DNA from: Atherix ibis
Taxonomy: Eukaryota > Arthropoda > Insecta > Diptera > Athericidae
Length of the DNA: 64,000 bases
Reading direction: 5' to 3'
NCBI GenBank assembly: GCA_958298945.1
Contig: OY282608.1
Coordinates: 19,197,933-19,261,932, forward strand
Below the pieces are notes generated by a model, which did no database searches, was not told where the DNA came from, and worked only from the letters and a program-made list of their open reading frames with translations. Of the stretch, positions 1 to 13,766 are shown in pieces. A program made the translations under genes and the position numbers. Each line of letters begins with the position of its first letter. The stretch's first letter is position 1.

Positions 1-3000
1 CCAACGAACCAACAAGCCAACAAACCAACAAACCAACAAACCAACAAACGAAGAAACCAACAAATTAACAAATCAACAAACCAACAAACCAACAAACCAA
101 CAAACCAACAAACCAACCAACCAACAAACCAACAAACCAACAAACCAATAAACCAACAAACCAACAAACCAACAAACCAACTAGCCAACAAACCAACAAG
201 CCAACAAACCAACAAGCCAACAAATGAACAAACCAACAAACCAACAAGTCAACAAACCAACAAACCAACAAACTAACAAGGCAACAAACCAACAAGCCAA
301 CAAGCCAACAAACCAACAAGCCAACAAACCAACAAACCAACAAACCAACAAACCAACAAACCAACAAACCAACAAACCAACAAACCAACAAACCAACAAA
401 CCAACAAACCAACAAACCAACAAACCAACAAACCAACAAACCAACAAACCAACAAACGAACAAACCAACAAACCAACAAGCCAACAAACCAACAAATCAA
501 CAAGCCAACAAGCTAACTAACCAACAAACCAACTAACCAACAAACCAACAAACCAACAAACCAACAAACCAACAAACCAACAAACCAACAAACCAACAAA
601 CCAACAAACCAACAAACCAACAAACCAACAAACCAACAAACGAACAAACCAACAAACCAACAAGCCAACAAGCCAACAAACCAACAGACCAACAAGCCAA
701 CAAACCAACAAGCCAACAAACGAACAAACCAACAAACCAATAAACCAACAAACCAACAAGCCAACAAACTAACAAACCAACAAGCCAACAAACCAACAAA
801 CCAACAAACGAACAAACAAACAAACCAACAAACCAGTAAGCCAACAAACGAACAAGCCAACAAAAGAACAAACCAACAAACAAACAAACCAACAAACCAA
901 CAAACCAACAAACGAACAAACCAACAAACCAACAAACCAACAAACCAACAAACCACCAAACCAACAAGCCAACAAACCAACAAACCAACAAAGCAACAAA
1001 CCAACAAACCAACAAACTAACAAACCAAAAAACCAACAAACCAACAAACAAACAAACCAACAAACCAACAAACCAACAAACCAACAAACGAACAAACCAA
1101 CAAACCAACAAACCAACAAGCCAACAAGCCAGCAAACCAACAAGCCAACAAACCAATAAGCCAACAAACCAACATGCCAACAAACCAAAAAACCAACAAA
1201 CCAACAAACCAACAAACCTACAAACCAAGAAGCCAACAAGCCAACAAACCAATAAGCCAACAAGCCAACAAACCAACAAGCCAACAAACGAACAAACCAA
1301 CAAACCAACAGACCAACAAACCAACAAGCCAACAAACCAACAAACCAACAAGCCAACAAACCAACAAACCAACAAACGAACAAACAAACAAACCAACAAA
1401 CCAGTAAGCCAACAAACCAACAAACCAACAAACGAACAAACCAACAAACCAACAAACCAAGAAACCAACAAACCACCAAACCAACAAGCCAATAAACCAA
1501 GAAACCAACAAAGCAACAAACCAACAAACCAACAAACCAACAAGCCAACAAGCCAACAAACCAACAAGCCAAAAAGCCAACAAAACAACAAGCCAACAAA
1601 CGAACAAACCAACAAACCAACAAACCAACAAACCAACAAGCCAACAAACCAACAAACGAACAAACCAACAAATCCACAAACCGACAAACCAACAAACCAA
1701 CAAACGAACAAACCAAAAAACCAACAAACCAACAAGCCAACAAACCAACAAACCAACAAGCCAACAAGCCAACTAACCAACAAACCAACAAACCAACAAA
1801 CCAACAAACCAACAAACCAACAAACCAACAAACCAACGAGCCAACAAGCCATAAACCAACAAGCCAACAAACCAACAAGCCAACAAACGAACAAACCAAC
1901 AAACCAACAAACCAACAAACCAACAAGCCAACAAACCAACAAACCAACAAGCCAACAAACCAACAAACCAACAAACGAACAAACAAACAAACCAACAAAC
2001 AAACAAACCAACAAACCAACAAACCAACAAACCAAAAAACCAACAAACCAACAAGCCAACAAACCAACAAACCAACAAGCCAACAAGCCAACAAACCAAC
2101 AAACCAACAAACCAACAAACCAACAAACCAACAAACCAACAAGCCAACAAAAAAACAAGCCAACAAACGAACAAACCAACAAAATAACAAGCCAACAAGC
2201 CAACAAACCAACAAACCAACAAGCCAACCAACCAACAAACCAATAAACGCACAAACAAACAAACCAACAAACCAACAAATCAACAAACCAACAAACCAAC
2301 AAACCAATAAGCCAACAAACCAACAAGCCACCAAACGAACAAACCAACAAACAAACAAGCCAACAAACCAACAAACCAACAAAGGAACAAACCAACAAAC
2401 CAACAAACCAATAAACCAACAAACCAACAAACCAACAAACCAACTAGCCAACAAACCAACAAGCCAACGAACCAACAAGCCAACAAATGAACAAACCAAC
2501 AAACCAACAAACCAACAAGTCAACAAACCAACAAACCAACAAACAAACAAACTAACAAGGCAACAAACCAACAAGCCAACAAACCAACAAGCCAACAAAC
2601 CAACAAACCTTCAAACCAACAAACCAACAAACCAACAAACCAACAAACCAACAAACCAACAAACCAACAAACCAACAAACCAACAAACCAACAAACGAAC
2701 AAACCAAAAAACCAACAAGCCAACAAGCCAACAAACCAACAAGCGAACAAACGAACAAACCAACAAACCAACAAACCAACAAAACAACAAACCAACAAGC
2801 CAACAAACCAACAAACGAACAAACCAACAAACCAACAAACCAACAAATCCACAAATCCACAAACCGACAAACCAACAAACCAACAAACGAACAAACCAAA
2901 AAACCAACAAACCAACAAGCCAACAAACCAACAAACCAACAAGCCAACAAGCCAACTAACCAACAAACCAACAAACCAACAAACCAACAAACCAACAAGC

Positions 3001-5039
3001 CAACAAACCAACAAACGAACAAACCAACAAACCAACAAACCAACAAATCCACAAACCGACAAACCAACAAACCAACAAACGAACAAACCAAAAAACCAAC
3101 AAACCAACAAGCCAACAAACCAACAAACCAACAAGCCAACAAGCCAACTAACCAACAAACCAACAAACCAACAAACCAACAAACCAACAAACCAACAAAC
3201 CAACAAACCAACAAACCAACGAGCCAACAAGCCAACAAACCAACAAGCCAACAAGCCAACAAACCAACAAGCCAACAAACGAACAAACCAACAAACCAAC
3301 AAACCAACAAACCAACAAGCCAACAAACCAACAAACCAAGAAGCCAACAAACCAACAAACCAACAAACGAACAAACAAACAAACCAACAGACAAACAAAC
3401 CAACAAACCAACAAACCAAGAAACCAAAAAACCAACAAACCAACAAGCCAACAAACCAACAAACCAACAAGCCAACAAGCCAACAAACCAACAAACCAAC
3501 AAACCAACAAACCAACAAACCAACAAACCAACAAACCTACAAACCAACAAGCCAACAAGCCAACAAACCAACAAGCCAACAAGCCAACAAACCAACAAGC
3601 CAACAAACGAACAAACCAACAAACCAACAAAATAACAAGCCAACAAGCCAACAAACCAACAAACCAACAAGCCAACCAACTAACAAACCAACAAACGAAC
3701 AAACAAACAAACCAACAAACCAACAAATCAACAAACCAACAAACCAATAAGCCAACAAACCAAAAAGCCAACAAACGAACAAACCAACAAACAAACAAGC
3801 CAACAAACCAACAAACCAACAAAGGAACAAACCAACAAACCAACAAACCAATAAACTAACAAACCAACAAACCAACAAACCAACTAGCCAACAAACCAAC
3901 AAGCCAACAAACCAACAAGCCAACAAATAAACAAACCAACAAACCAACAAACCAACAAGTCAACAAACCAACAAACCAACAAACTAACAAGGCAACAAAC
4001 CAACAAGCCAACAAGCCAACAAACCAACAAGCCAACAAACCAACAAACCAACAAACCAACAAACCAACAAACCAACAAACCAACAAACCAACAAACCAAC
4101 AAACCAACAAACCAACAAACCAACAAACGAACAAACCAAAAAACCAACAAACCAACAAGCCAACAAACCAACAAGCCAACAAACGAACAAACCAACAAAC
4201 CAACAAACCAACAAAACAACAAACCAACAAACCAACAAACCAATAAACCAACAAACCAACAAACCAACAAACCAACTAGCCAACAAACCAACAAGCCAAC
4301 AAACCAACAAGCCAACAAATGAACAAACCAACAAACCAACAAACCAACAAGTCAACAAACAAACAAACCAACAAACCAACAAACTGACAAGGCAACAAAC
4401 CAACAAGCCAACAAGCCAACAAACCAACAAACCAACAAACCAACAAACCAACAAACCAACAAACCAACAAACCAACAAACCAACAAACCAACAAACCAAC
4501 AAACGAACAAACCAAAAAACCAACAAGCCAACAAGCCAACAAACCAACAAGCCAACAAACGAACAAACCAACAAACCAACAAACCAACAAAACAACAAAC
4601 CAACAAGTCAACAAACCAACAAACGAACAAACCAACAAACCAACAAACCAACAAATCCACAAACCGACAAACCAACAAACCAACAAACGAACAAACCAAA
4701 AAACCAACAAACCAACAAGCCAACAAACCAACAAACAGACAAGCCAACAAGCCAACTAACCAACAAACCAACAAACCAACAAACCAACAAACCAACAAAC
4801 CAACAAACCAACGAGCCAACGAGCCAACAAACCAACAAGCCAATAAGCCAACAAACCAACAAGCCAACAAACGAACAAACCAACAAACCAACAAACCAAC
4901 AAACCAACAAGCCAACAAACCAACAAACCAACAAGCCAACAAACCAACAAACCAACAAACGAACAAACAAACAAACCAACAAACAAACAAACCAACAAAC
5001 CAACAAACCAACAAACCAAAAAACCAACAAACCAACAAG
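1..5039 (+). repeat. Left array segment, irregular higher-order structure
   Basis: Ordered variant cassettes recur, but not at one fixed period. The palindromic ctag of the ccaactag unit lies at 181, 2444, 3884 and 4276. The 181-to-2444 pair (2,263 bp) is followed in each copy by aaatgaac, then aagtcaac, then ctaacaagg. The tccacaaaccgac cassette occurs near 1673, 2856, 3048 and 4656, and the 2856/3048 pair marks a local duplication of about 0.2 kb. The ccagtaag unit occurs at 833 and 1401 (568 bp apart). No gene or RNA is visible. Confidence 0.8.
1849..1855 (+). other. Register-shifting 7-bp unit (ccataaa)
   Basis: This unit has lost one base relative to ccaacaaa. Units begin at positions equal to 1 modulo 8 to its left, and at 0 modulo 8 from 1856 onward. 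It is the first length change in the window. It explains why the ctag spacing 181-2444 is one base short of a multiple of eight. Confidence 0.9.
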
Positions 5040-5853
5040 CCAACAAACCAACAAGCCAACAAGCCAACAAACCAACAAACCAACAAACCAACAAACCAAC
5101 AAACCAACAAACCAACAAACCAACAAGCCAACAAGCCAACAAACCAACAAGCCAACAAGCCAACAAACCAATAAGCCAACAAACGAACAAACCAACAAAA
5201 TAACAAGCCAACAAACCAACAAACCAACAAACCAACAAGCCAAACAACCAACAAACCAACAAACGAACAAACAAACAAACCAACAAACCAACAAATCAAC
5301 AAACCAACAAACCAATAAGCCAACAAACCAACAAGCCACCAAACGAACAAACCAACAAACAAACAAGCCAACAAATCAACAAACCAAGAAAGGAACAAAC
5401 CAACAAACCAACAAACCAAGAAACCAACACACCAACGAATCAACAAGCCAAAAAACCAACAAACCAACAAACGAAGAAACCAACAAATAAACAAACCAAC
5501 AAATCAACAAACCAACAAACCAACAAACCAACCAACCAACAAACCAACAAACCAACAAACCAATAAACCAACAAACCAACAAACCAACAAACCAACTAGC
5601 CAACAAACCAATAAACCAACAAGCCAACAAATGAACAACCCAACAAACCAACAAACCAACAAGTCAACAAACCAACAAACCAACAAACCAACAAACCAAC
5701 AAACCAACAAACCAACAAACCAACAAACCAACAAACCAACAAACCAACAAACCAACAAACCAACAAACCAACAAACCAACAAACCAACAAACCAACAAAC
5801 GAACAAACCAAAAAACCAACAAACCAACAAGCCGACAAACCAACAAACCAACA

Positions 5854-5880
5854 AGCTAACTAATCAACAAACCATCAAAC
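5854..5880 (+). repeat. Recurring junction cassette (ctaactaatcaac ... ccatcaaa), first of ten
   Basis: A distinctive run of variant units, agctaactaatcaac followed by aaaccatcaaacc, is seen here. It recurs with its a of agct at 6751, 11303, 13767, 17607 (with aactactc), 29231, 31442, 33769, 35889 and 52604. It begins several of the kilobase HOR copies and is followed by the same context of caaacaaagcaac and then aacgaacaa. The spacing is not fixed (897, 4552, 2464, 3840, 11624, 2211, 2327, 2120 and 16715 bp), so it marks duplication edges rather than one period. Confidence 0.85.
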
Positions 5881-5919
5881 CAACAAACCAACAAGCCAAC
5901 AAACCAACAAACAAACAAA

Positions 5920-5920
5920 G
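5920..5920 (+). other. Single-base register insertion
   Basis: An extra g between units (caaacaaa, g, ccaacaaa) moves unit starts from 0 to 1 modulo 8. The corresponding spot after the 6751 junction reads caaagcaac without the extra base, so the change is private to this copy. Confidence 0.8.
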
Positions 5921-7424
5921 CCAACAAAAGAACAAACCAACAAGCCAACAAGCCAACAAGCCAACAAGCCAACAAACCAACAAACCAACAAACCAACAAA
6001 CCAACAAACCAACAAACCAACAAACCAACAAGCCAACAAGCCAACAAACCAACAAGCCAACAAGCCAACAAACCAACAAGCCAACAAACGAACAAACCAA
6101 CAAACCAACAAAATAACAAGCCAACAAGCCAACAAACCAACAAACCAACAAGCCAAACAACCAACAAACCAACAAACGAACAAACAAACAAACCAACAAA
6201 CCAACAAATCAACAAACCAACAAACCAATAAGCCAACAAACCAACAAGCCATTAAACGAACAAACCAACAAACAAACAAGCCAACAAATCAACAAACCAA
6301 GAAAGGAACAAACCAACAAACCAACAAACCAAGAAACCAACACACCAACGAATCAACAAGCCAACAAACCAACAAACCAACAAACGAAGAAACCAACAAA
6401 TAAACAAACCAACAAACCAACAAACCAACAAACCAACAAACCAACAAACCAACCAACCAACAAACCAACAAACCAACAAACCAATAAACCAACAAACCAA
6501 CAAACCAACAAACCAACTAGCCAACAAACCAACAAACCAACAAGCCAACAAATGAACAACCCAACAAACCAACAAACCAACAAGTCAACAAACCAACAAA
6601 CCAACAAACCAACAAACCAACAAACCAACAAACCAACAAACCAACAAACCAACAAACCAACAAACCAACAAACCAACAAACCAACAAACAAACAAACCAA
6701 AAAACCAACAAACCAACAAGCCGACAAACCAACAAACCAACAAGCAAACAAGCTAACTAATCAACAAACCATCAAACCAACAAACCAACAAGCCAACAAA
6801 CCAACAAACAAACAAAGCAACAAACCAACAAACAAACAAACCAACAAACGAACAAACCAACAAACCAACAAACCAACAAACGAACAAGCCAACAAAAGAA
6901 CAAACCAACAAGCCAACAAACCAACAAACCAACAAACCAACAAAGCAACAAACCAACAAACCAACAAACCAACAAACCAAAAAAACAACAAACCAACAAA
7001 TAAACAAACCAACAAACCAACAAACCAACAAACCAACAAACGAACAAACCAACAAACCAACAAACTAAAAAGCCAACAAGCCAGCAAACCAACAAGCCAA
7101 CAAACCAATAAACCAACATGCCAACATGCCAACAAAACAAAAAACCAACAAACCAACAAACCAACAAACCAAGAAACCAACAAGCCAACAAGCCAACAAA
7201 CCAACAAGCCAACAAGCCAACAAACCAACAAGCCAACAAACGAACAAACCAACAAACCAACAGACCAAGAAACCAACAAGCCAACAAACCAACAAACCAA
7301 CAAACCAACAAACGAACAAACAAACAAACCAACAAACCAGTAAGCCAACAAACGAACAAGCCAACAAAAGAACAAACCAACAAGCAAACAAACCAACAAA
7401 CCAACAAACCAACAAACGAAAAAA

Positions 7425-7431
7425 CAACAAA
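7425..7431 (+). other. Register-shifting 7-bp unit (caacaaa)
   Basis: A unit lacking its first c follows cgaaaaaa, moving unit starts from 1 back to 0 modulo 8. Confidence 0.85.
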
Positions 7432-8303
7432 CCAACAAACCAAGAAACCAACAAACCACCAAACCAACAAGCCAACAAACCAACAAACCAACAAAGCAAC
7501 AAACCAACAAACCAACAAACCAACAAGCCAACAAGCCAACAAACCAACAAGCCAACAAGCCAACAAACCAACAAGCCAACAAACAAACAAACCAACAAAC
7601 CAAAAAACCAACAAACCAATCAGCCAACAAACCAACGAACGAACAAACCAATAAACCAACAAACCAAGAAACCAACAAACCACCAAACCAACAAGCCAAC
7701 AAACCAACAAACCAACAAACCAACAAACCAACAAAGCAACAAACCAACAAACCAACAAACCAACAAACCAACAAACCAACAAACCAACAAACCAACAAAC
7801 CAACAAGCCAACAAGCCAACAAAACAACAAACCAACAAACCAACAAACCAACAAACCAACAAACCAACAAACCAACAAACCAACAAACCAACAAACCAAC
7901 AAACCAACAAACCAACAAACCAACAAGTCAACAAACCAACAAACCAATAAGCTAACAAACAAACAAACCAACAAACGAACAAACCAACAAACCAACAAAC
8001 CAACAAACCAACAAACCAACAAACCAACAAACGAACAAACAAACAAACCAACAAACCAACAAACCAACAAACCAACAAACCAACAAGCCAACAAACCAAC
8101 AAACCAACAAGCCAACAAGCTTACAAACCAACAAACCAACAAACCAACAAACGAACAAACCAACAAACCAACAAACCAACAAGCCAATAAGCCAACAAAC
8201 CAACAAGCCAACAAACCAACAAACCAACAAACGAACAAACCAACAAACCAACAAACCAACAAATCAACAAACCAACAAACCAACAAGCCAACAAACCAAC
8301 AAA

Positions 8304-8423
8304 CCAATAAACCAACAAACCAACAAACCAACAAACCAACAAACCAATAAACCAACAAACCAACAAACCAACAAACCAACAAACCAATAAACCAACAAAC
8401 CAACAAACCAACAAACCAACAAA
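8304..8423 (+). repeat. Five-unit (40-bp) micro higher-order repeat, three copies
   Basis: The variant ccaataaa starts at 8304, 8344 and 8384, each followed by four canonical units, giving a 40-bp pentamer repeated three times. The same three-fold spacing occurs at 12113/12153/12193, 14577/14617/14657 and 37437/37477/37517. In each case it precedes a ccagcaag unit and a cacacc unit. Confidence 0.85.
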
Positions 8424-9447
8424 CCAGCAAGCCAACACATCAACAAACCAACAAACAAATAAACCAACATATCAACAAACCAACAAACCAACAAACCAAC
8501 AAACCAACAAGCCAACAAACCAACAAACCAACAAACCAAAAAACCAACAAACGAACAAACCAACAAACCAACAAACCAACAAACCAACAAGCCAACAAGC
8601 CAACAAACCAAAAAACCAACAAACCAACAAACCAACAAACCAACAAACAAACAAACGAACAAACCAACAAACCAACAAGCCAACAAGCCAACAAACCAAC
8701 AAACCAACAAGCCAACCAACCAACAAACCAACAAACGAACAAACAAACAAACCAACAAACCAACAAACCAATAAACCAACAAACCAACAAACCAACAAAC
8801 CAACTAGCCAACAAACCAACAAGCCAACAAACCAACAAGCCAACAAACCAACAAACCAACAAACCAACAAACCAACAAGCCAACAAACCAACAAACCAAC
8901 AAGCCAACAAACCAACAAACCAACAAACGAACAAACAAACAAACCAACAAACAAACAAACCAACAAACCAACAAACCAACAAACCAAAAAACCAACAAAC
9001 CAACAAGCCAACAAACCAACAAACCAACAATCCAACAAGCCAACAAACCAACAAACCAACAAACCAACAAACCAACAAACCAACAAACCAACAAACCAAC
9101 AAACCAACAAAATAACAAGCCAACAAGCCAACAAACCAACAAACCAACAAGCCAACCAACCAACAAACCAACAAACGAACAAACAAACAAACCAACAAAC
9201 CAACAAATCAACAAACCAACAAACCAACAAACCAACAAACCAATAAGCCAACAAACCAAAAAGCCACCAAACGAACAAACCAACAAACAAACAAGCCAAC
9301 AAACCAACAAACCAACAAAGGAACAAACCAACAAACCAACAAACCAATAAACCAACAAACCAACAAACCAACTAGCCAACAAACCAACAAGCCAACAAAC
9401 CAACAAGCCAACAAATGAACAAACCAACAAACCAACAAACCAACAAG

Positions 9448-11302
9448 TCAACAAACCAACAAACCAACAAACCAACAAACTAACAAGGCAACAAACCAAC
9501 AAGCCAACAAGCCAACAAACCAACAAGCCAACAAACCAACAAACCAACAAACCAACAAACCAACAAACCAACAAACCAACAAACCAACAAACCAACAAAC
9601 CAACAAACCAACAAACCAACAAACCAACAAACGAACAAACCAAAAAACCAACAAGCCAACAAGCCAACAAACCAACAAGCCAACAAACGAACAAACCTAC
9701 AAACCAACAAACCAACAAAACAACAAACCAACAAACCAACAAACCAATAAACCAACAAACCAACAAACCAACAAACCAACAAACCAACTAGCCAACAAAC
9801 CAACAAGCCAACAAACCAACAAGCCAACAAATGAACAAACCAACAAACCAACAAACCAACAAGTCAACAAAACAACAAACCAACAAACCAACAAACTAAC
9901 AAGGCAACAAACCAACAAGCCAACAAGCCAACAAACCAACAAACCAACAAACCAACAAACCAGCAAACCAACAAACCAACAAACCAACAAACCAACAAAC
10001 CAACAAACGAACAAACCAAAAAACCAACAAGTCAACAAGCCAACAAACCAACAAGCCAACAAACGAACAAACCAACAAACCAACAAACCAACAAAACAAC
10101 AAACCAACAAGCCAACAAACCAACAAACGAACAAACCAACAAACCAACAAACCAACAAATCCACAAACCGACAAACCAACAAACCAACAAACGAACAAAC
10201 CAAAAAAACCAACAAACCAACAAGCCAACAAACCAACAAACCAACAAGCCAACAAGCCAACTAACCAACAAACCAACAAACCAACAAACCAACAAACCAA
10301 CAAACCAACAAACCAACGAGCCAACAAGCCAACAAACCAACAAGCCAACAAGCCAACAAACCAACAAGCCAACAAACGAACAAACCAACAAACCAACAAA
10401 CCAACAAGCCAACAAACCAACAAACCAACAAGCCAACAAACCAACAAACCAACTAACGAACAAACAAACAAACCAACAAACAAACAAACCAACAAACCAA
10501 CAAACCAACAAACCAAAAAACCAACAAACCAACAAGCCAACAAACATACAAACCAACAAGCCAACAAGCCAACAAACCAACAAACCAACAAACCAACAAA
10601 TCAACAAACCAACAAACCAACAAACCAACAAGCCAACCAACCAACAAACCAACAAACGAACAAACAAACAAACCAACAAACCAACAAATCAACAAACCAA
10701 CAAACCACAAAGCCAACAAACCAACAAGCCACCAAACGAACAAACCAACAAACAAACAAGCCAACAAACCAACAAACCAACAAAGGAACAAACCAACAAA
10801 CCAACAAACCAAGAAACCAACACACCAACGAATCAACAAGCCAACAAACCAACAAACCAACAAACGAAGAAACCAACAAATAAACAAACCAACAAACCAA
10901 CAAACCAACAAACCAACAAACCAACCAACCAACAAACCAACAAACCAACAAACCAATAAACCAACAAACCAACAAACCAACAAACCAACTAGCCAACAAA
11001 CCAACAAGCCAACAAACCAACAAGCCAACAAATGAACAAACCAACAAACCAACAAACCAAGAAGTCAACAAACCAACAAACCAACAAACCAACAAACTAA
11101 CAAGGCAACAAACCAACAAGCCAACAAGCCAACAAACCAACAAGCCAACAAACCAACAAACCAACAAACCAACAAACCAACAAACCAACAAACCAACAAA
11201 CCAACAAACCAACAAACCAACAAACCAACAAACCAACAAACCAACAAACGAACAAACCAAAAAACCAACAAACCAACAAGCCAACAAACCAACAAACCAA
11301 CA
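9448..11302 (+). repeat. Higher-order block P (first copy)
   Basis: This block matches 15,752-17,606 with a shift of 6,296-6,312 bp. Shared landmarks are ctag units (9788 and 16092; 10989 and 17301), aagtcaacaaaac, the tccacaaaccgac cassette near 10157 and 16455, the 9-bp unit ccaaaaaaa (10200 and 16496), an aaacatacaaacc variant, a cacaccaacgaatc cassette and aagaagtcaac just before the junction. Small shift changes of 8 bp mark single-unit gains or losses. Confidence 0.85.
10200..10208 (+). other. Register-shifting 9-bp unit, shared with 16496-16504
   Basis: ccaaaaaaa has one extra a and moves unit starts from 0 to 1 modulo 8. The same 9-bp unit sits at the corresponding place in block P', so the insertion is older than the duplication of the block. 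Confidence 0.85.
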
Positions 11303-13766
11303 AGCTAACTAATCAACAAACCATCAAACCAACAAACCAACAAGCCAACAAACCAACAAACAAACAAAGCAACAAACCAACAAACAAACAAACCAACAAA
11401 CGAACAAACCAACAAAGCAACAAACCAACAAACGAACAAGCCAACAAAAGAACAAACCAACAAGCCAACAAACCAACAAACCAACAAAGCAGCAAACCAA
11501 CAAACCAACAAACCAACAAACCAAAAAAACAACAAACCAACAAACAAACAAACCAACAAACCAACAAACCAACAAACCAACAAACCAACAAACGAACAAA
11601 CCAACAAACCAACAAACCAACAAGCCAACAAGCCAGCAAACCAACAAGCCAACAAACCAATAAACCAACAAGCCAACATGCCAACAAACCAGAAAACCAA
11701 CAAACCAACAAACCAACAAACCAAAAAACCAACAAGCCAACAAGCCAACAAACCAACAAGCCAACAAGCCAACAAACCCACAAGCCAACAAACGAACAAA
11801 CCAACAAACCAACAGACCAAGAAACCAACAAGCCAACAAACCAACAAACCAACAAGCCAACAAACCAACAAACCAACAAACGAACAAACAAACAAACCAA
11901 CAAACCAAGAAACCAACAAACCGCCAAACCAACAAGCCAACAAACCAACAAACCAACACAGAAACAAACCAACAAACCAACAAACCAACAAGCCAATAAG
12001 CCAACAAACCAACAAGCCAACAAACCAACAAACCAACAAACGAACAAACCAACAAACCAACAAACCAACAAATCAACAAACCAACAAACCAACAAGCCAA
12101 CAAACCAACAAACCAATAAACCAACAAACCAACAAACCAACAAACCAACAAACCAATAAACCAACAAACCAACAAACCAACAAACCAACAAACCAATAAA
12201 CCAACAAACCAACAAACCAACAAACCAACAAACCAGCAAGCCAACACACCAACAAACCAACAAACAAATAAACCAACATATCAACAAACCAACAAACCAA
12301 CAAACCAACAAACCAACAAGCCAACAAACCAACAAACCAACAAACCAAAAAACCAACAAACGAACAAACCAACAAACCAACAAACCAACAAACCAACAAG
12401 CCAACAAGCCAACAAACCAAAAAACCAACAAACCAACAAACCAACAAACCAACAAACAAACAAACGAACAAACCAACAAACCAACAAGCCAACAAGCCAA
12501 CAAACCAACAAACCAACAAGCCAACCAACCAACAAACCAACAAACGAACAAACAAACAAACCAACAAACCAACAAACCAATAAACCAACAAACCAACAAA
12601 CCAACAAACCAACTAGCCAACAAACCAACAAGCCAACAAACCAACAAGCCAACAAACCAACAAACCAACAAACCAACAAACCAACAAGCCAACAAACCAA
12701 CAAACCAACAAACCAACAAACCAACAAGCCAACAAACCAACAAACCAACAAACGAACAAACAAACAAACCAACAAACAAACAAACCAACAAACCAACAAA
12801 CCAACAAACCAAAAAACCAACAAACCAACAAGCCAACAAACCAACAAACCAACAATCCAACAAGCCAACAAACCAACAAACCAACAAACCAACAAACCAA
12901 CAAACCAACAAACCAACAAACCAACAAACCAACAAACCAACAAAATAACAAGCCAACAAGCCAACAAACCAACAAACCAACAAGCCAACCAACCAACAAA
13001 CCAACAAACGAACAAACAAACAAACCAACAAACCAACAAATCAACAAACCAACAAACCAATAAGCCAACAAACCAAAAAGCCACCAAACGAACAAACCAA
13101 CAAACAAACAAGCCAACAAACCAACAAACCAACAAAGGAACAAACCAACAAACCAACAAACCAATAAACCAACAAACCAACAAACCAACTAGCCAACAAA
13201 CCAACAAGCCAACAAACCAACAAGCCAACAAATGAACAAACCAACAAACCAACAAACCAACAAGTCAACAAACCAACAAACCAACAAACCAACAAACTAA
13301 CAAGGCAACAAACCAACAAGCCAACAAGCCAACAAACCAACAAGCCAACAAACCAACAAACCAACAAACCAACAAACCAACAAACCAACAAACCAACAAA
13401 CCAACAAACCAACAAACCAACAAACCAATAAACCAACAAACCAACAAACCAACAAACCAACTAGCCAACAAACCAACAAGCCAACAAACCAACAAGCCAA
13501 CAAATGAACAAACCAACAAACCAACAAACCAAGAAGTCAACAAACCAACAAACCAACAAACCAACAAACTAACAAGGCAACAAACCAACAAGCCAACAAG
13601 CCAACAAACCAACAAGCCAACAAACCAACAAACCAACAAACCAACAAACCAACAAACCAACAAACCAACAAACCAACAAACCAACAAACCAACAAACCAA
13701 CAAACCAACAAACGAACAAACCAAAAAACCAACAAACCAACAAGCCAACAAACCAACAAACCAACA
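11303..13766 (+). repeat. Higher-order block Q (first copy, 2,464 bp)
   Basis: This block begins at a ctaactaatcaac junction and ends at the next one, exactly 2,464 bp (308 units) later. Its first half is nearly base-for-base the same as 13,767 onward. Shared features are caaagcagcaaacc, the agaaaacc variant, the ccgccaaacc variant, cacagaaacaaacc, three 40-bp pentamers and a cacatatcaac-type cassette. The right-hand part (about 13,460-13,766) instead resembles the end of block P. Confidence 0.88.

Larger units (their letters stand above)
5040..6750 (+). repeat. Tandem duplication of about 0.9 kb
   Basis: Two adjacent copies, about 5,040-5,853 and 5,960-6,750, carry the same order of landmarks. 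These are an aaaataacaag unit, a cacaccaacgaatc cassette at 5428 and 6341 (913 bp apart), the ctag unit at 5596 and 6517 (921 bp), an aatgaacaaccc variant found in both copies, and a ctaactaatcaac junction at 5854 and 6751 (897 bp). The 24-bp difference between the last two spacings is a three-unit copy-number change inside one copy. Confidence 0.8.
6751..9447 (+). repeat. Array segment with 40-bp sub-period
   Basis: The segment starts at a ctaactaatcaac junction and contains agaacaaa, ccagtaag and ccaagaaa cassettes, an AAGCTT-bearing unit pair at 8117, and three ccaataaa units at 40-bp spacing. A 7-bp unit at 7425-7431 returns the register from 1 to 0 modulo 8. It has no close tandem partner. 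Its order of landmarks resembles parts of 17.6-19.2 kb (AAGCTT at 8117 and 18870). Confidence 0.75.

Noticed and set aside
8117..8122. AAGCTT and CTAG palindromes as regulatory or integration sites
   Set aside because: Each arises from one or two base changes in the unit and spreads with the HOR copies. There are no flanking target-site duplications and no inserted sequence.
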